Shown here: positions 15,836 through 23,042 of the stretch, piece by piece
Numbering within the stretch: the first letter of the stretch is position 1
Layout of the letters: each line of letters opens with the position of its first letter
Assembly: GCF_937967675.1 (NCBI RefSeq)
Contig: NZ_CALBSN010000164.1
Span: 1-28,844, forward strand
DNA: 28,844 nt
Direction: 5' to 3'
DNA from: an uncultured Flavobacterium sp.
GTDB lineage: Bacteria > Bacteroidota > Bacteroidia > Flavobacteriales > Flavobacteriaceae
The notes under the pieces: model-generated
The model's database searches: none
What the model saw: the letters and a program-made list of their open reading frames with translations, nothing else
What the model was told of the DNA's origin: nothing
Position numbers and translations under genes: made by a program

Positions 15836-15849
15836 GCAAATTGCAAATT
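15836..15849 (+). repeat. Two-unit heptad repeat
   Basis: GCAAATT occurs twice head to tail right after the secreted protein gene. It is short, but has the same 7-nt period as the arrays before metF, rsgA and the agmatinase gene. Confidence 0.45.
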
Positions 15850-15926
15850 GGAAAGCAAAAATTGATAGTTGATGATAGGAAAGATTATGTTGAAAAGTTA
15901 AATAGTATAATTGAATGAAAACCATG

Positions 15927-15955
15927 AAAGGACAATCATTTGGTTGTCCTTTTTT
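15927..15955 (+). terminator. Intrinsic terminator, copy 1
   Basis: AAAGGACAA pairs with TTGTCCTTT around TCATTTGG and is followed by T residues. The same hairpin and loop recur at 16774-16805. Confidence 0.9.
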
Positions 15956-15973
15956 ATTTACTGACTAGTTGTA

Positions 15974-16083
15974 TGTAAAATGATTTTAGAAGGCGAAGAA
16001 AAATGATTGAGTAACGAATTTGTTATGCATTTGTTTAAAGCGATACATTAAGATAGTATTAATCGCCAAGAAAAATATTTGAA
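15974..16083 (+). pseudogene. Relic of the DAHP synthase/chorismate mutase 3' end
   Basis: Read in frame from 15974 this gives CKMILEGEEK-stop-LSNEFVMHLFKAIH-stop-DSINRQEK. It aligns with the C-terminus of the complete protein (KMILEGQEKGLSNEFVMLLFKAIHQESITHQEK, encoded at about 14818-14922). Two in-frame stops replace GGG and CAA codons. It has no start codon and lacks the rest of the gene. The divergence suggests an old partial duplication. It occupies the gap between the two secreted protein genes; the rest of 15834-16139 holds a terminator and no other gene. Confidence 0.9.
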
Positions 16084-16139
16084 TCTTAACTTTTTAAGTG
16101 TTATTATTGTAGCAATTTAAACCTGTTAATTATTTTTAT

Positions 16140-16769
16140 ATGAAAAATGTATTTATATTATCGTTATTTTTATTTAGTTTAATTGGTTATTCTCAAAAGC
16201 AAGTTTTTGAGAGTCCAAAATTTAAGACAGAGATTGTCAAGCACAAATTAGTTGCAATTTTACCGTTTAATGTTAAAATAACTTATAAAAAGCAACCGAA
16301 AAATTTTGATGCTGAAGCTAATAGACAACAAGAATTAACAATGTCTAATTCTATTCAGTCGAGTATGTACACATTTTTGTTGCGTAAAAGTGATAAATAT
16401 TCTGTTAGTTTTCAAGATGTAGATAAGACTAATGTATTACTGAAAAAGGCAGGAATTGAAGATAAGCTTGATGAAATGACAAAAGATGAAATTGCAAAAG
16501 CATTAGGTGTTGATGCAGTAATTAGTGGCACTTTTGAATCACATCAATCAAAATCAGAAGGTGCAGCAATTGCTTCAGCAGTACTTTTTGGAGGATTTGG
16601 AGGCAAAACAGGAAGTGGAAGTTTAACTATGTTAATTCATAATGGGATTGACGGAGAATTATTATGGAGGTTTTTTAAAACAATGGATGATGGTATAGGA
16701 ACATCAACTGATGATATTGTAGAAAGTATGATGCGAAAAGTTTCAAGAAATTTTCCGTATTTGAAGTAA
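16140..16769 (+). CDS. Secreted hypothetical protein, possibly CsgG/LpoB-like fold
   Basis: This 209-residue protein has a signal peptide ending at SQ (about residue 19). The mature part begins with a strand reading KLVAILPFNVKI, continues with a helical Gln/Ser stretch, and has GVDAVISGTFES near residue 130. That pattern (early 'ILPF' strand, later 'ADAVIxG' strand) is typical of CsgG, LpoB and GNA1162-type envelope proteins. The family link is inference from pattern only. A Gly-rich segment (GGFGGKTGSG) follows. It is followed by the second copy of the repeated terminator. I see no sequence similarity to the 282-residue secreted protein upstream. Confidence 0.8.
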   Translation: MKNVFILSLFLFSLIGYSQKQVFESPKFKTEIVKHKLVAILPFNVKITYKKQPKNFDAEANRQQELTMSNSIQSSMYTFLLRKSDKYSVSFQDVDKTNVLLKKAGIEDKLDEMTKDEIAKALGVDAVISGTFESHQSKSEGAAIASAVLFGGFGGKTGSGSLTMLIHNGIDGELLWRFFKTMDDGIGTSTDDIVESMMRKVSRNFPYLK

Positions 16770-16773
16770 AAAT

Positions 16774-16805
16774 AAAAAAAGGACAATCATTTGGTTGTCC
16801 TTTTT
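16774..16805 (+). terminator. Intrinsic terminator, copy 2
   Basis: It has the same stem (AAAGGACAA / TTGTCCTTT) and loop as the hairpin at 15927-15955. It follows the 209-residue secreted protein gene. Confidence 0.9.
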
Positions 16806-16830
16806 ATTTATAAATTTTCACTAGAAACAC

Positions 16831-16838
16831 TATCTTTG
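16831..16838 (+). promoter_or_regulatory. rsgA promoter -7 element
   Basis: TATCTTTG fits TAnnTTTG; the upstream TTG is not clear. The transcript would begin near 16844. Confidence 0.55.
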
Positions 16839-16859
16839 TTGAAATAATTATTTAGTTAT

Positions 16860-16876
16860 CCTGAGCTTGTCGAAGG
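16860..16876 (+). repeat. REP-like half element in rsgA leader
   Basis: CCTGAGCTTGTCGAAGG resembles, from memory, a word scattered through many Bacteroidota genomes, often as half of an inverted pair. No second half is present here. Confidence 0.5.
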
Positions 16877-16879
16877 GCT

Positions 16880-16900
16880 GACTTCTAACTTCTAACTTTG
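16880..16900 (+). repeat. Heptad array before rsgA
   Basis: Three 7-nt units run head to tail (GACTTCT, AACTTCT, AACTTTG) and end one base before the ATG. Confidence 0.6.
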
Positions 16901-16901
16901 C

Positions 16902-17882
16902 ATGACAGGAATCGTTTATAAATCTACCGGAAGTTGGTACACCGTCAAAACTGAAAATGGTGCCTTTTTGGAGTGCCGTATAAAAGGTAAATTTAGAATG
17001 AAAGGTATTAAAAGTACCAATCCTATTGCGGTGGGAGACGTTGTAGATTATGATATTGAAAATACTACTGATGAAACTACTGGAGTAATTACAGCGATTC
17101 ACGATAGAAAGAATTATATTGTTAGAAAATCGGTAAATTTATCGCATCAAATGCATATTATCGCATCTAATATTGACGTGGTTTTTTTATTGGTAACCAT
17201 CAATAACCCGCCAACAACCACAAGTTTTATCGACCGATTTTTAGTTACCGCTGAAGCTTATGGAATTGAAGCTATAATTGTTTTTAATAAAATTGACACG
17301 TTTGATGACCCTACATTAGACGAGCAATTGTATTTACAACATGTGTATACTTCAATAGGCTATAAATGTTTACGTGTTTCTGCTAAAGATGGAAAAGGAA
17401 TTGACGAACTTAAAGCATTAATGAAAGGCAAAGTTTCGATGTTCTCAGGACATTCGGGCGTTGGAAAATCAACTTTGGTAAACACTTTAGAACCAGGATT
17501 AAATTTAAAAACCAAACAAATTTCGGAATCTCATTCGCAAGGAAAACACACCACAACGTTTGCAGAAATGTTTGATTTGTCTTTTGGAGCCAAAATTATA
17601 GATACACCTGGAATTCGTGGTTTTGGAATTGTCGACATGGAAAAACAAGAAATTGGTGACTATTTCCCTGAATTTTTTGCTTTGAAAGATCAATGTAAAT
17701 TCAATAACTGTTTACATAAAGATGAGCCACATTGTGCTATTAAAAAAGCGTTAGAGAGTGACGAAATTTCATGGTCGCGCTATAAAAGTTATACCCAAAT
17801 TTTAGAAGGCGACGAGGAACAATATCGTGCAGATATTTATGATGCCGAGCGAAAAAATAGTGATGAAATAAGAAATTCCTAG
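16902..17882 (+). CDS. rsgA: Ribosome small subunit-dependent GTPase A
   Basis: This 326-residue circularly permuted GTPase helps late maturation of the 30S ribosomal subunit. It has an N-terminal OB-fold at about 1-70. The GTPase domain has permuted motif order: NKID (G4) near 128, then GHSGVGKST (G1) at 183-191, then DTPGIRGF (G3). The C-terminal zinc motif is C265, C270, H272, C278. Length and all motifs are normal. The start is fixed by the OB-fold and lies directly after a heptad array. dtd follows 117 bp later on the same strand. Confidence 0.97.
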   Translation: MTGIVYKSTGSWYTVKTENGAFLECRIKGKFRMKGIKSTNPIAVGDVVDYDIENTTDETTGVITAIHDRKNYIVRKSVNLSHQMHIIASNIDVVFLLVTINNPPTTTSFIDRFLVTAEAYGIEAIIVFNKIDTFDDPTLDEQLYLQHVYTSIGYKCLRVSAKDGKGIDELKALMKGKVSMFSGHSGVGKSTLVNTLEPGLNLKTKQISESHSQGKHTTTFAEMFDLSFGAKIIDTPGIRGFGIVDMEKQEIGDYFPEFFALKDQCKFNNCLHKDEPHCAIKKALESDEISWSRYKSYTQILEGDEEQYRADIYDAERKNSDEIRNS

Positions 17883-17987
17883 ATTTCGAAGTCTCATAGA
17901 TATTTTAAACAAGCAATAATTTGCAAATATTTTTTGCAAAAAAATACAGAAATACGGATTTTCGTAAATAAATTCTGTTATTTTTTT

Positions 17988-17995
17988 TATTTTTG
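17988..17995 (+). promoter_or_regulatory. Possible dtd promoter -7 element
   Basis: TATTTTTG fits TAnnTTTG, but it ends only 4 nt before the dtd ATG, so a transcript would be nearly leaderless. In this T-rich stretch it could be chance. Confidence 0.4.
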
Positions 17996-17999
17996 GTGA

Positions 18000-18452
18000 A
18001 TGAAAGCAGTTATTCAAAGAGTTTCTCATTCATCAGTAAGCATTAATAATCAAATTGTAGCTCAAATTCAAAGTGGTTTGTTAGTTTTAATTGGTGTTGA
18101 AGATGCCGATAACAAAGATGATGTTCATTGGTTAACTTCAAAAATCGTGAATCTTCGTATATTCCCAGATGAAAATGAAGTAATGAATTTATCATTAAAA
18201 GATATTGATGGAGAAATGATTATAGTTTCTCAATTCACCCTACATGCATTAACTAAAAAAGGGAATCGTCCTAGTTATATTAAAGCTTCAAAGCCAGAAA
18301 TTGCTATTCCACTTTACGAATCTTTTATAAAAGAAATGGAAGTGGAATTAGGTAAAAAAGTGCAAACTGGACAATTTGGTGCGGATATGAAAGTAAGTTT
18401 GGTTAACGATGGACCTGTAACTATTATAATTGACACAAAAAATAAAGAGTAA
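18000..18452 (+). CDS. dtd: D-aminoacyl-tRNA deacylase
   Basis: This 150-residue enzyme removes D-amino acids wrongly attached to tRNA. The two family motifs are intact: SQFTLHA near 79-85 (usual SQFTL) and the C-terminal NDGPVTI (near 138), which supplies the Gly-Pro that excludes L-aminoacyl groups. Length is exactly typical. It is the first of six closely packed plus-strand genes ending with aroA; the gap to the next gene is 17 bp. Confidence 0.97.
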   Translation: MKAVIQRVSHSSVSINNQIVAQIQSGLLVLIGVEDADNKDDVHWLTSKIVNLRIFPDENEVMNLSLKDIDGEMIIVSQFTLHALTKKGNRPSYIKASKPEIAIPLYESFIKEMEVELGKKVQTGQFGADMKVSLVNDGPVTIIIDTKNKE

Positions 18453-18469
18453 TAATAAAGTAAATTCTA

Positions 18470-20365
18470 ATGTTAAAAAAAATATTGTTTTTTCTTCTTT
18501 TAACTTCATTTTGCTATTCACAAGATTTTAGATTATCAGCGTTGTCTATTTCAAAAGAATTAACTGAAAATGCGAATAGTGTAGTTAGAGATCAAAAACT
18601 TGAAATTGACATTTCTTCTTTAAATCAAATGCAAATTAAGAAGAAAAAAATAATATCAGTTCTAAACAGTAAAGGTTTAAATAATGTAGATGCTGTGGAA
18701 TATTATGACAAATCAACAAAAGTCAAATTAATTGAAGCTACTATTTACAACTCTTACGGAGAAGAAATAAAAAAAATAAAAAGAAAAGATTTTCAAGACC
18801 GAAGTGTTGTAGATGGCTTTTCGGTTTTAACAGATGGTAGGATATTGTATTTAGATTACACACCTATAGCCTATCCTTTTACAATTGTTTATGAAAGTAT
18901 TGTTGAAAGTAACAATACAGCATTTATTCCTTCTTGGTATCCGCTGGATGATTATTATGAAAGTATTGAAAAATCATCAATTAAAATTGAATATATAAAA
19001 ACATTAGGATTTAAGTTTAAAGAAAATAATTTTATTGGCGATAAAATAAAAAAAGAAGAAAAAGAAAATTCGATTACATATACTGCCGAAAATATTTTTG
19101 CAGAAAAACCTGAAGAATACTCTCCAATAATTGAAAAAAAATTTCCTATTGTTGTTTTTGGATTAGATAAATTTAATTTAGAAGGTTTTGAAGGTAGCGC
19201 TGTTTCTTGGGAAGAGTTCGGAAAATTATGGTATAAAAATTTAGTCTCCGATTCGGAAGAGATTAGTTTAGAAACAAAAGCAAAAATTAATGAACTTGTA
19301 AATAATGAAACGGATGTTTTAAAAAAAGCAAGAATAATTTATGAGTTTGTTCAAAATAGAACTCGTTATGTAAGTGTTCAATTAGGTATAGGTGGATGGA
19401 AGCCAATGAAGCCAATAGATGTGGATAAATTAGGATATGGTGATTGTAAAGCCTTGTCTAATTACACACGTGTTTTATTAAAAAATGTTGGAATAGAATC
19501 GTACTACACTGTAATATACGGCGATAGTAAAAAGAAAGATTTTGATCAAGATTTTGTTTCTAAACAAGGAAATCATGTTATATTAACAATCCCTTATCAA
19601 GACAAAAATATTTTTTTAGAATGTACAAATCAAAACGTTCCGTTTGGTTACGGAGGTACATTTACAGACGATAGATTTGCTTTGTTAATAAAGCCTCAAG
19701 GCGGGCAAATAATAAAAACTAGTTCTTATTCCGAATTAGATAATTTACAACAAATACATGCAAAAATGTCATTTGACACGAATGGAAATTTAGAAGGAAA
19801 TATTAAGATTGTTTCTAAAGGAATTCAATATGATGATGTGTATAATATTCAGAATAGTTCAAAACAAGATATTGAAAATTATTATTACCAATCAAAATTT
19901 CCATGGATTAATAATATGAAAATTGAGTCGTTTACTTTTAATAATGATAAGGATAAAATTGAATTTACAGAGAATTTAAAAGTAAAAATTGAAAAAAGTT
20001 TAGTCAAAACCAACAATGTTAATTTGTTCTCATTTAATATATTTAATAAATTAACATCAATACCTCAACGATACAAAAACCGAAAGTATCCTTTAGAAAT
20101 TAAGAGAGGATATTCTGATGAAGACATTGTAGAAATTGAGATTCCATCTACATTTAAAATAGAATCAATCCCTGATGATGTAATAATTGAGAATAAATTT
20201 GGGAAATATCAGATGGAGTGTAGGGTAAAGAATAACGTGTTTATTTACAAAAGAGTAGTAACAATTAAACAAGGAGTTTACGAAAAATCAGAATACGAAA
20301 ATTATAGACAATTTATTGAACAAATCGTGAAAAATGACAACGCAAAACTTACAATTAAAGAATAA
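18470..20365 (+). CDS. DUF3857 / transglutaminase-like secreted protein, catalytic residues present
   Basis: This 631-residue protein has a signal peptide ending at SQ (about residue 18), a DUF3857-type beta-rich N-terminal half, and a transglutaminase-like core. The core has TRYVSVQLGIGGWKP, then YGDCKALS with the putative catalytic Cys at 326, then QGNHVIL with His at 369. The third position reads FLECTNQ. A beta-rich C-terminal domain follows. It is probably periplasmic and could act on peptide or amide bonds, but the substrate is unknown. It is followed 4 bp later by a paralogue whose Cys motif is lost. Confidence 0.9.
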   Translation: MLKKILFFLLLTSFCYSQDFRLSALSISKELTENANSVVRDQKLEIDISSLNQMQIKKKKIISVLNSKGLNNVDAVEYYDKSTKVKLIEATIYNSYGEEIKKIKRKDFQDRSVVDGFSVLTDGRILYLDYTPIAYPFTIVYESIVESNNTAFIPSWYPLDDYYESIEKSSIKIEYIKTLGFKFKENNFIGDKIKKEEKENSITYTAENIFAEKPEEYSPIIEKKFPIVVFGLDKFNLEGFEGSAVSWEEFGKLWYKNLVSDSEEISLETKAKINELVNNETDVLKKARIIYEFVQNRTRYVSVQLGIGGWKPMKPIDVDKLGYGDCKALSNYTRVLLKNVGIESYYTVIYGDSKKKDFDQDFVSKQGNHVILTIPYQDKNIFLECTNQNVPFGYGGTFTDDRFALLIKPQGGQIIKTSSYSELDNLQQIHAKMSFDTNGNLEGNIKIVSKGIQYDDVYNIQNSSKQDIENYYYQSKFPWINNMKIESFTFNNDKDKIEFTENLKVKIEKSLVKTNNVNLFSFNIFNKLTSIPQRYKNRKYPLEIKRGYSDEDIVEIEIPSTFKIESIPDDVIIENKFGKYQMECRVKNNVFIYKRVVTIKQGVYEKSEYENYRQFIEQIVKNDNAKLTIKE

Positions 20366-20369
20366 TAAA

Positions 20370-22385
20370 ATGAAATTTATGAAAACAAAACTATTGATTT
20401 TTTTACTTTTTACAACATTTATATATTCTCAAGAATATGAATTAGGCAAAGTTACAATAGCTCAACTTGAGGAAAAATATCACCCTAAAGACACTTCTGC
20501 AGTTGCGGCAATTTTATTTGAAAAAGGCAAAACTTCTTTTAATTATGAAGAAATGAATGGTTTTTCAACAACAACAGAAGTCCTAGTTAAAATTAAAATT
20601 TATAAAAAAGAAGGTTTTGAGTGGGCAAATAGAAAAATTAGACACTATATTGATGGAAAGAAAGAAACGGTAAGTTTTTCTAAAGGTGTAACGTATAATC
20701 TTGTGAATGGGGAAATTGAAAAGACAAAGCTTAAGTCTAGTGGTGAATTTACAGAAAAAATTAACAATTTTTGGTCTGAAACAAAAATTGTTATGCCTAA
20801 TGTAAAAGAAGGTTCAATTATTGAATATGCTTACATTATAAAATCACCTTTTATTTCAAATTTTCCTGAATGGTCTTTTCAAAAAAATATTCCAGTAAAT
20901 CACTCAGAGTACACTACATTAATCCCTGAATATTTTGTATACAATACCTTTACTAAAGGTTTTAGTAATATCAAAGTCACAAGAAATTCAGATAATAGAA
21001 AAATGCCATATTCTTACTCATATGTAGATGCAAGTAGAGCGGGTACGGCTAAATCGGAAAGAGTTACTACCGAACTTCAATTTGTTGAAAACAGCACTAA
21101 TTACATTGCTGAAGATGTTCCTGCATTAAAAGAGGAGTCTTTTGTTAATAATATAGATAATTATTCATCTAGTATCTTACATGAATTATCGATGACAAAA
21201 TATCCAAATTCACCAACTAAATCATATTCATCAGATTGGGAGTCTGTCGTAAAAACAATTTACGATAATGAGGATTTTGGAGGGCAATTAAATAAAGCAA
21301 ATTTTTATGAAGAGGATTTAAATGCTTTGTTAAAAGATATAACAACTACTGAAGATAAAATAATAACCATTTTTAGTTACATAAAAAACAGATTAAATTG
21401 GAATGGATACGTAGGGTATTATTCAGACAAAGGACTAAAAAAGGCTTATCAAGAGAAAACAGGTAACACTGCAGACATTAACTTATTGTTAGTTTCAATG
21501 TTAAATTATGCCAAATTAAATGCTAGTCCCATTTTATTAAGTACTCGTTCAAATGGAATACCAATCTTTCCAAGTAGAAATGGATTTAATTATGTGATAG
21601 CAGGAGTAGAATTAAGTAATGGTTCAGTAGTTTTGTTAGATGCTACAAATAAAAATGCTGTTCCTAATATCATTCCAGAAAATGCTTTGAACTGGTTTGG
21701 AAGAATAGTGCGAAAAAATGGAACCTCTGAAATGGTAGATTTATATCCTAAAAAAGTATCATTAGAAACTATTTCAATCTTGGCAGAATTAAAATCCGAT
21801 GGTTCAATTTCTGGAAAACAACGTAAACAATTAACAGATTATAATGCATTTCGATTTAGAAGAAGACATGCTAATAGAAATCACGATGATTATGTTCAAG
21901 AATTAGAAAAAGAACATAATTTTTCTGCAGTAGAAAATTATGAAGTAACTAATACTAATGATTTGTCTAAGCCTATTGTTGAAACGTATAGTTTCTCAAG
22001 TAATTCTATGACAGATATTATCGATTCTAAAATATATATTACACCAATGCTTTTTCACCAAATGGACGTAAATCCTTTTAAAGCGGAAGAAAGAGCGTAT
22101 CCTATAGATTTTAATTTCCCTTCTAAAGATACGTACAACTTTAGTATAAAAATTCCTGAAGGTTATGTTGTAGAATCAAAGCCTGAGACTTTAAATTTAA
22201 ATATGAATCAAAATATGGTTTCTTTTAGATATTCAGTTTCTGAAAATTTAGGTACAATTCAATTGTCATGTGTTATTGAAGTTAACTCACCAATTATTGA
22301 AAGCGATTATTATCCTCATTTAAAAGAACTTTTCAATCAAATTGTCTTAAAACAAAACGAGAAAATTGTATTAGTAAAGAAATAA
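20370..22385 (+). CDS. DUF3857 / transglutaminase-like secreted protein, catalytic Cys lost
   Basis: This is a paralogue of the preceding protein, 671 residues from ATG 20370. That start is chosen over 20334 because it gives a normal signal peptide and lies 4 bp after the upstream stop. The architecture is the same, but the segment aligning with GDCKD reads GNTAD (around residue 368), so the nucleophilic Cys is absent. The region matching the third catalytic position keeps LLDATNK. It is therefore probably not a working transglutaminase; it may bind the same target or partner the active paralogue. A mazG-like gene follows 2 bp later. Confidence 0.88.
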   Translation: MKFMKTKLLIFLLFTTFIYSQEYELGKVTIAQLEEKYHPKDTSAVAAILFEKGKTSFNYEEMNGFSTTTEVLVKIKIYKKEGFEWANRKIRHYIDGKKETVSFSKGVTYNLVNGEIEKTKLKSSGEFTEKINNFWSETKIVMPNVKEGSIIEYAYIIKSPFISNFPEWSFQKNIPVNHSEYTTLIPEYFVYNTFTKGFSNIKVTRNSDNRKMPYSYSYVDASRAGTAKSERVTTELQFVENSTNYIAEDVPALKEESFVNNIDNYSSSILHELSMTKYPNSPTKSYSSDWESVVKTIYDNEDFGGQLNKANFYEEDLNALLKDITTTEDKIITIFSYIKNRLNWNGYVGYYSDKGLKKAYQEKTGNTADINLLLVSMLNYAKLNASPILLSTRSNGIPIFPSRNGFNYVIAGVELSNGSVVLLDATNKNAVPNIIPENALNWFGRIVRKNGTSEMVDLYPKKVSLETISILAELKSDGSISGKQRKQLTDYNAFRFRRRHANRNHDDYVQELEKEHNFSAVENYEVTNTNDLSKPIVETYSFSSNSMTDIIDSKIYITPMLFHQMDVNPFKAEERAYPIDFNFPSKDTYNFSIKIPEGYVVESKPETLNLNMNQNMVSFRYSVSENLGTIQLSCVIEVNSPIIESDYYPHLKELFNQIVLKQNEKIVLVKK

Positions 22386-22387
22386 TT

Positions 22388-22714
22388 ATGAATTTAAAAA
22401 ACGCACAACAAGAAGTTGATAATTGGATTAAGGAACACGGTGTTCGGTACTTCAATGAATTAACAAATATGGCCCAACTTACCGAAGAAGTAGGAGAAGT
22501 AGCCCGAATTATTGCTCGCAGATATGGCGAACAATCAGAAAAAGAGTCAGATAAAAACAAAGACTTAGGTGAAGAATTAGCCGATGTTGTTTTTGTGGTT
22601 TTATGTTTGGCAAATCAAACAGGAGTTGATTTACAAGCAGCTTTCGATAAGAAAATGGATTTAAAAACAAAACGCGATCACGATAGACATCATAATAATG
22701 ATAAACTGAAATAA
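22388..22714 (+). CDS. MazG-like nucleotide pyrophosphohydrolase
   Basis: This 108-residue all-alpha NTP pyrophosphohydrolase has the metal-binding set of the MazG superfamily: EEVGEV at 33-38 and EELADVVF from about 62 (ExxD pattern, E63 and D66). Members hydrolyse (d)NTPs to monophosphates, often as a cleanup function. The His/Lys-rich tail (DRHHNNDK) is not conserved in the family as I know it. It is tightly packed between the transglutaminase-like pair and the SMR transporter gene. Confidence 0.9.
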   Translation: MNLKNAQQEVDNWIKEHGVRYFNELTNMAQLTEEVGEVARIIARRYGEQSEKESDKNKDLGEELADVVFVVLCLANQTGVDLQAAFDKKMDLKTKRDHDRHHNNDKLK

Positions 22715-22715
22715 A

Positions 22716-23042
22716 TTGAATTGGATTTTACTCATAATAGCTGGCTTATTCGAAGTTGGTTTTGCTACTTGCCTCGGAAAAGCAAAGGAATCAACCGGAA
22801 ACACTTCTTTACTTTTGTACGGAGGTTTTTTAGTTTGTCTTTCTATTAGCATGATTTTGCTGGTAAAAGTCACAAAAGAATTGCCTATCGGAACCGCTTA
22901 TGCAGTATGGACAGGAATTGGCGCTGTAGGAAGTGTTTTAGTTGGAATTATCGTTTTTAAAGAACCCGCTACTTTTTGGCGCGTATTTTTTATTAGTACC
23001 TTAATACTCTCAATAATTGGATTGAAAGTCGTTACCAAATAA
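22716..23042 (+). CDS. Small multidrug resistance (SMR) family transporter
   Basis: This 108-residue protein has four predicted membrane helices and the SMR signature: NWILLIIAGLFEVG, with the essential membrane Glu at residue 13, and GTAYAVWTGIGAVGSVLVGI in helix 3. That pattern fits the SugE/Gdx guanidinium-exporter or EmrE-like side of the family; the exact substrate is not determined. Translation must start at TTG 22716: there is no ATG before residue 58, and this start gives the standard family length. Its stop overlaps the aroA ATG by one base. Confidence 0.92.
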   Translation: MNWILLIIAGLFEVGFATCLGKAKESTGNTSLLLYGGFLVCLSISMILLVKVTKELPIGTAYAVWTGIGAVGSVLVGIIVFKEPATFWRVFFISTLILSIIGLKVVTK

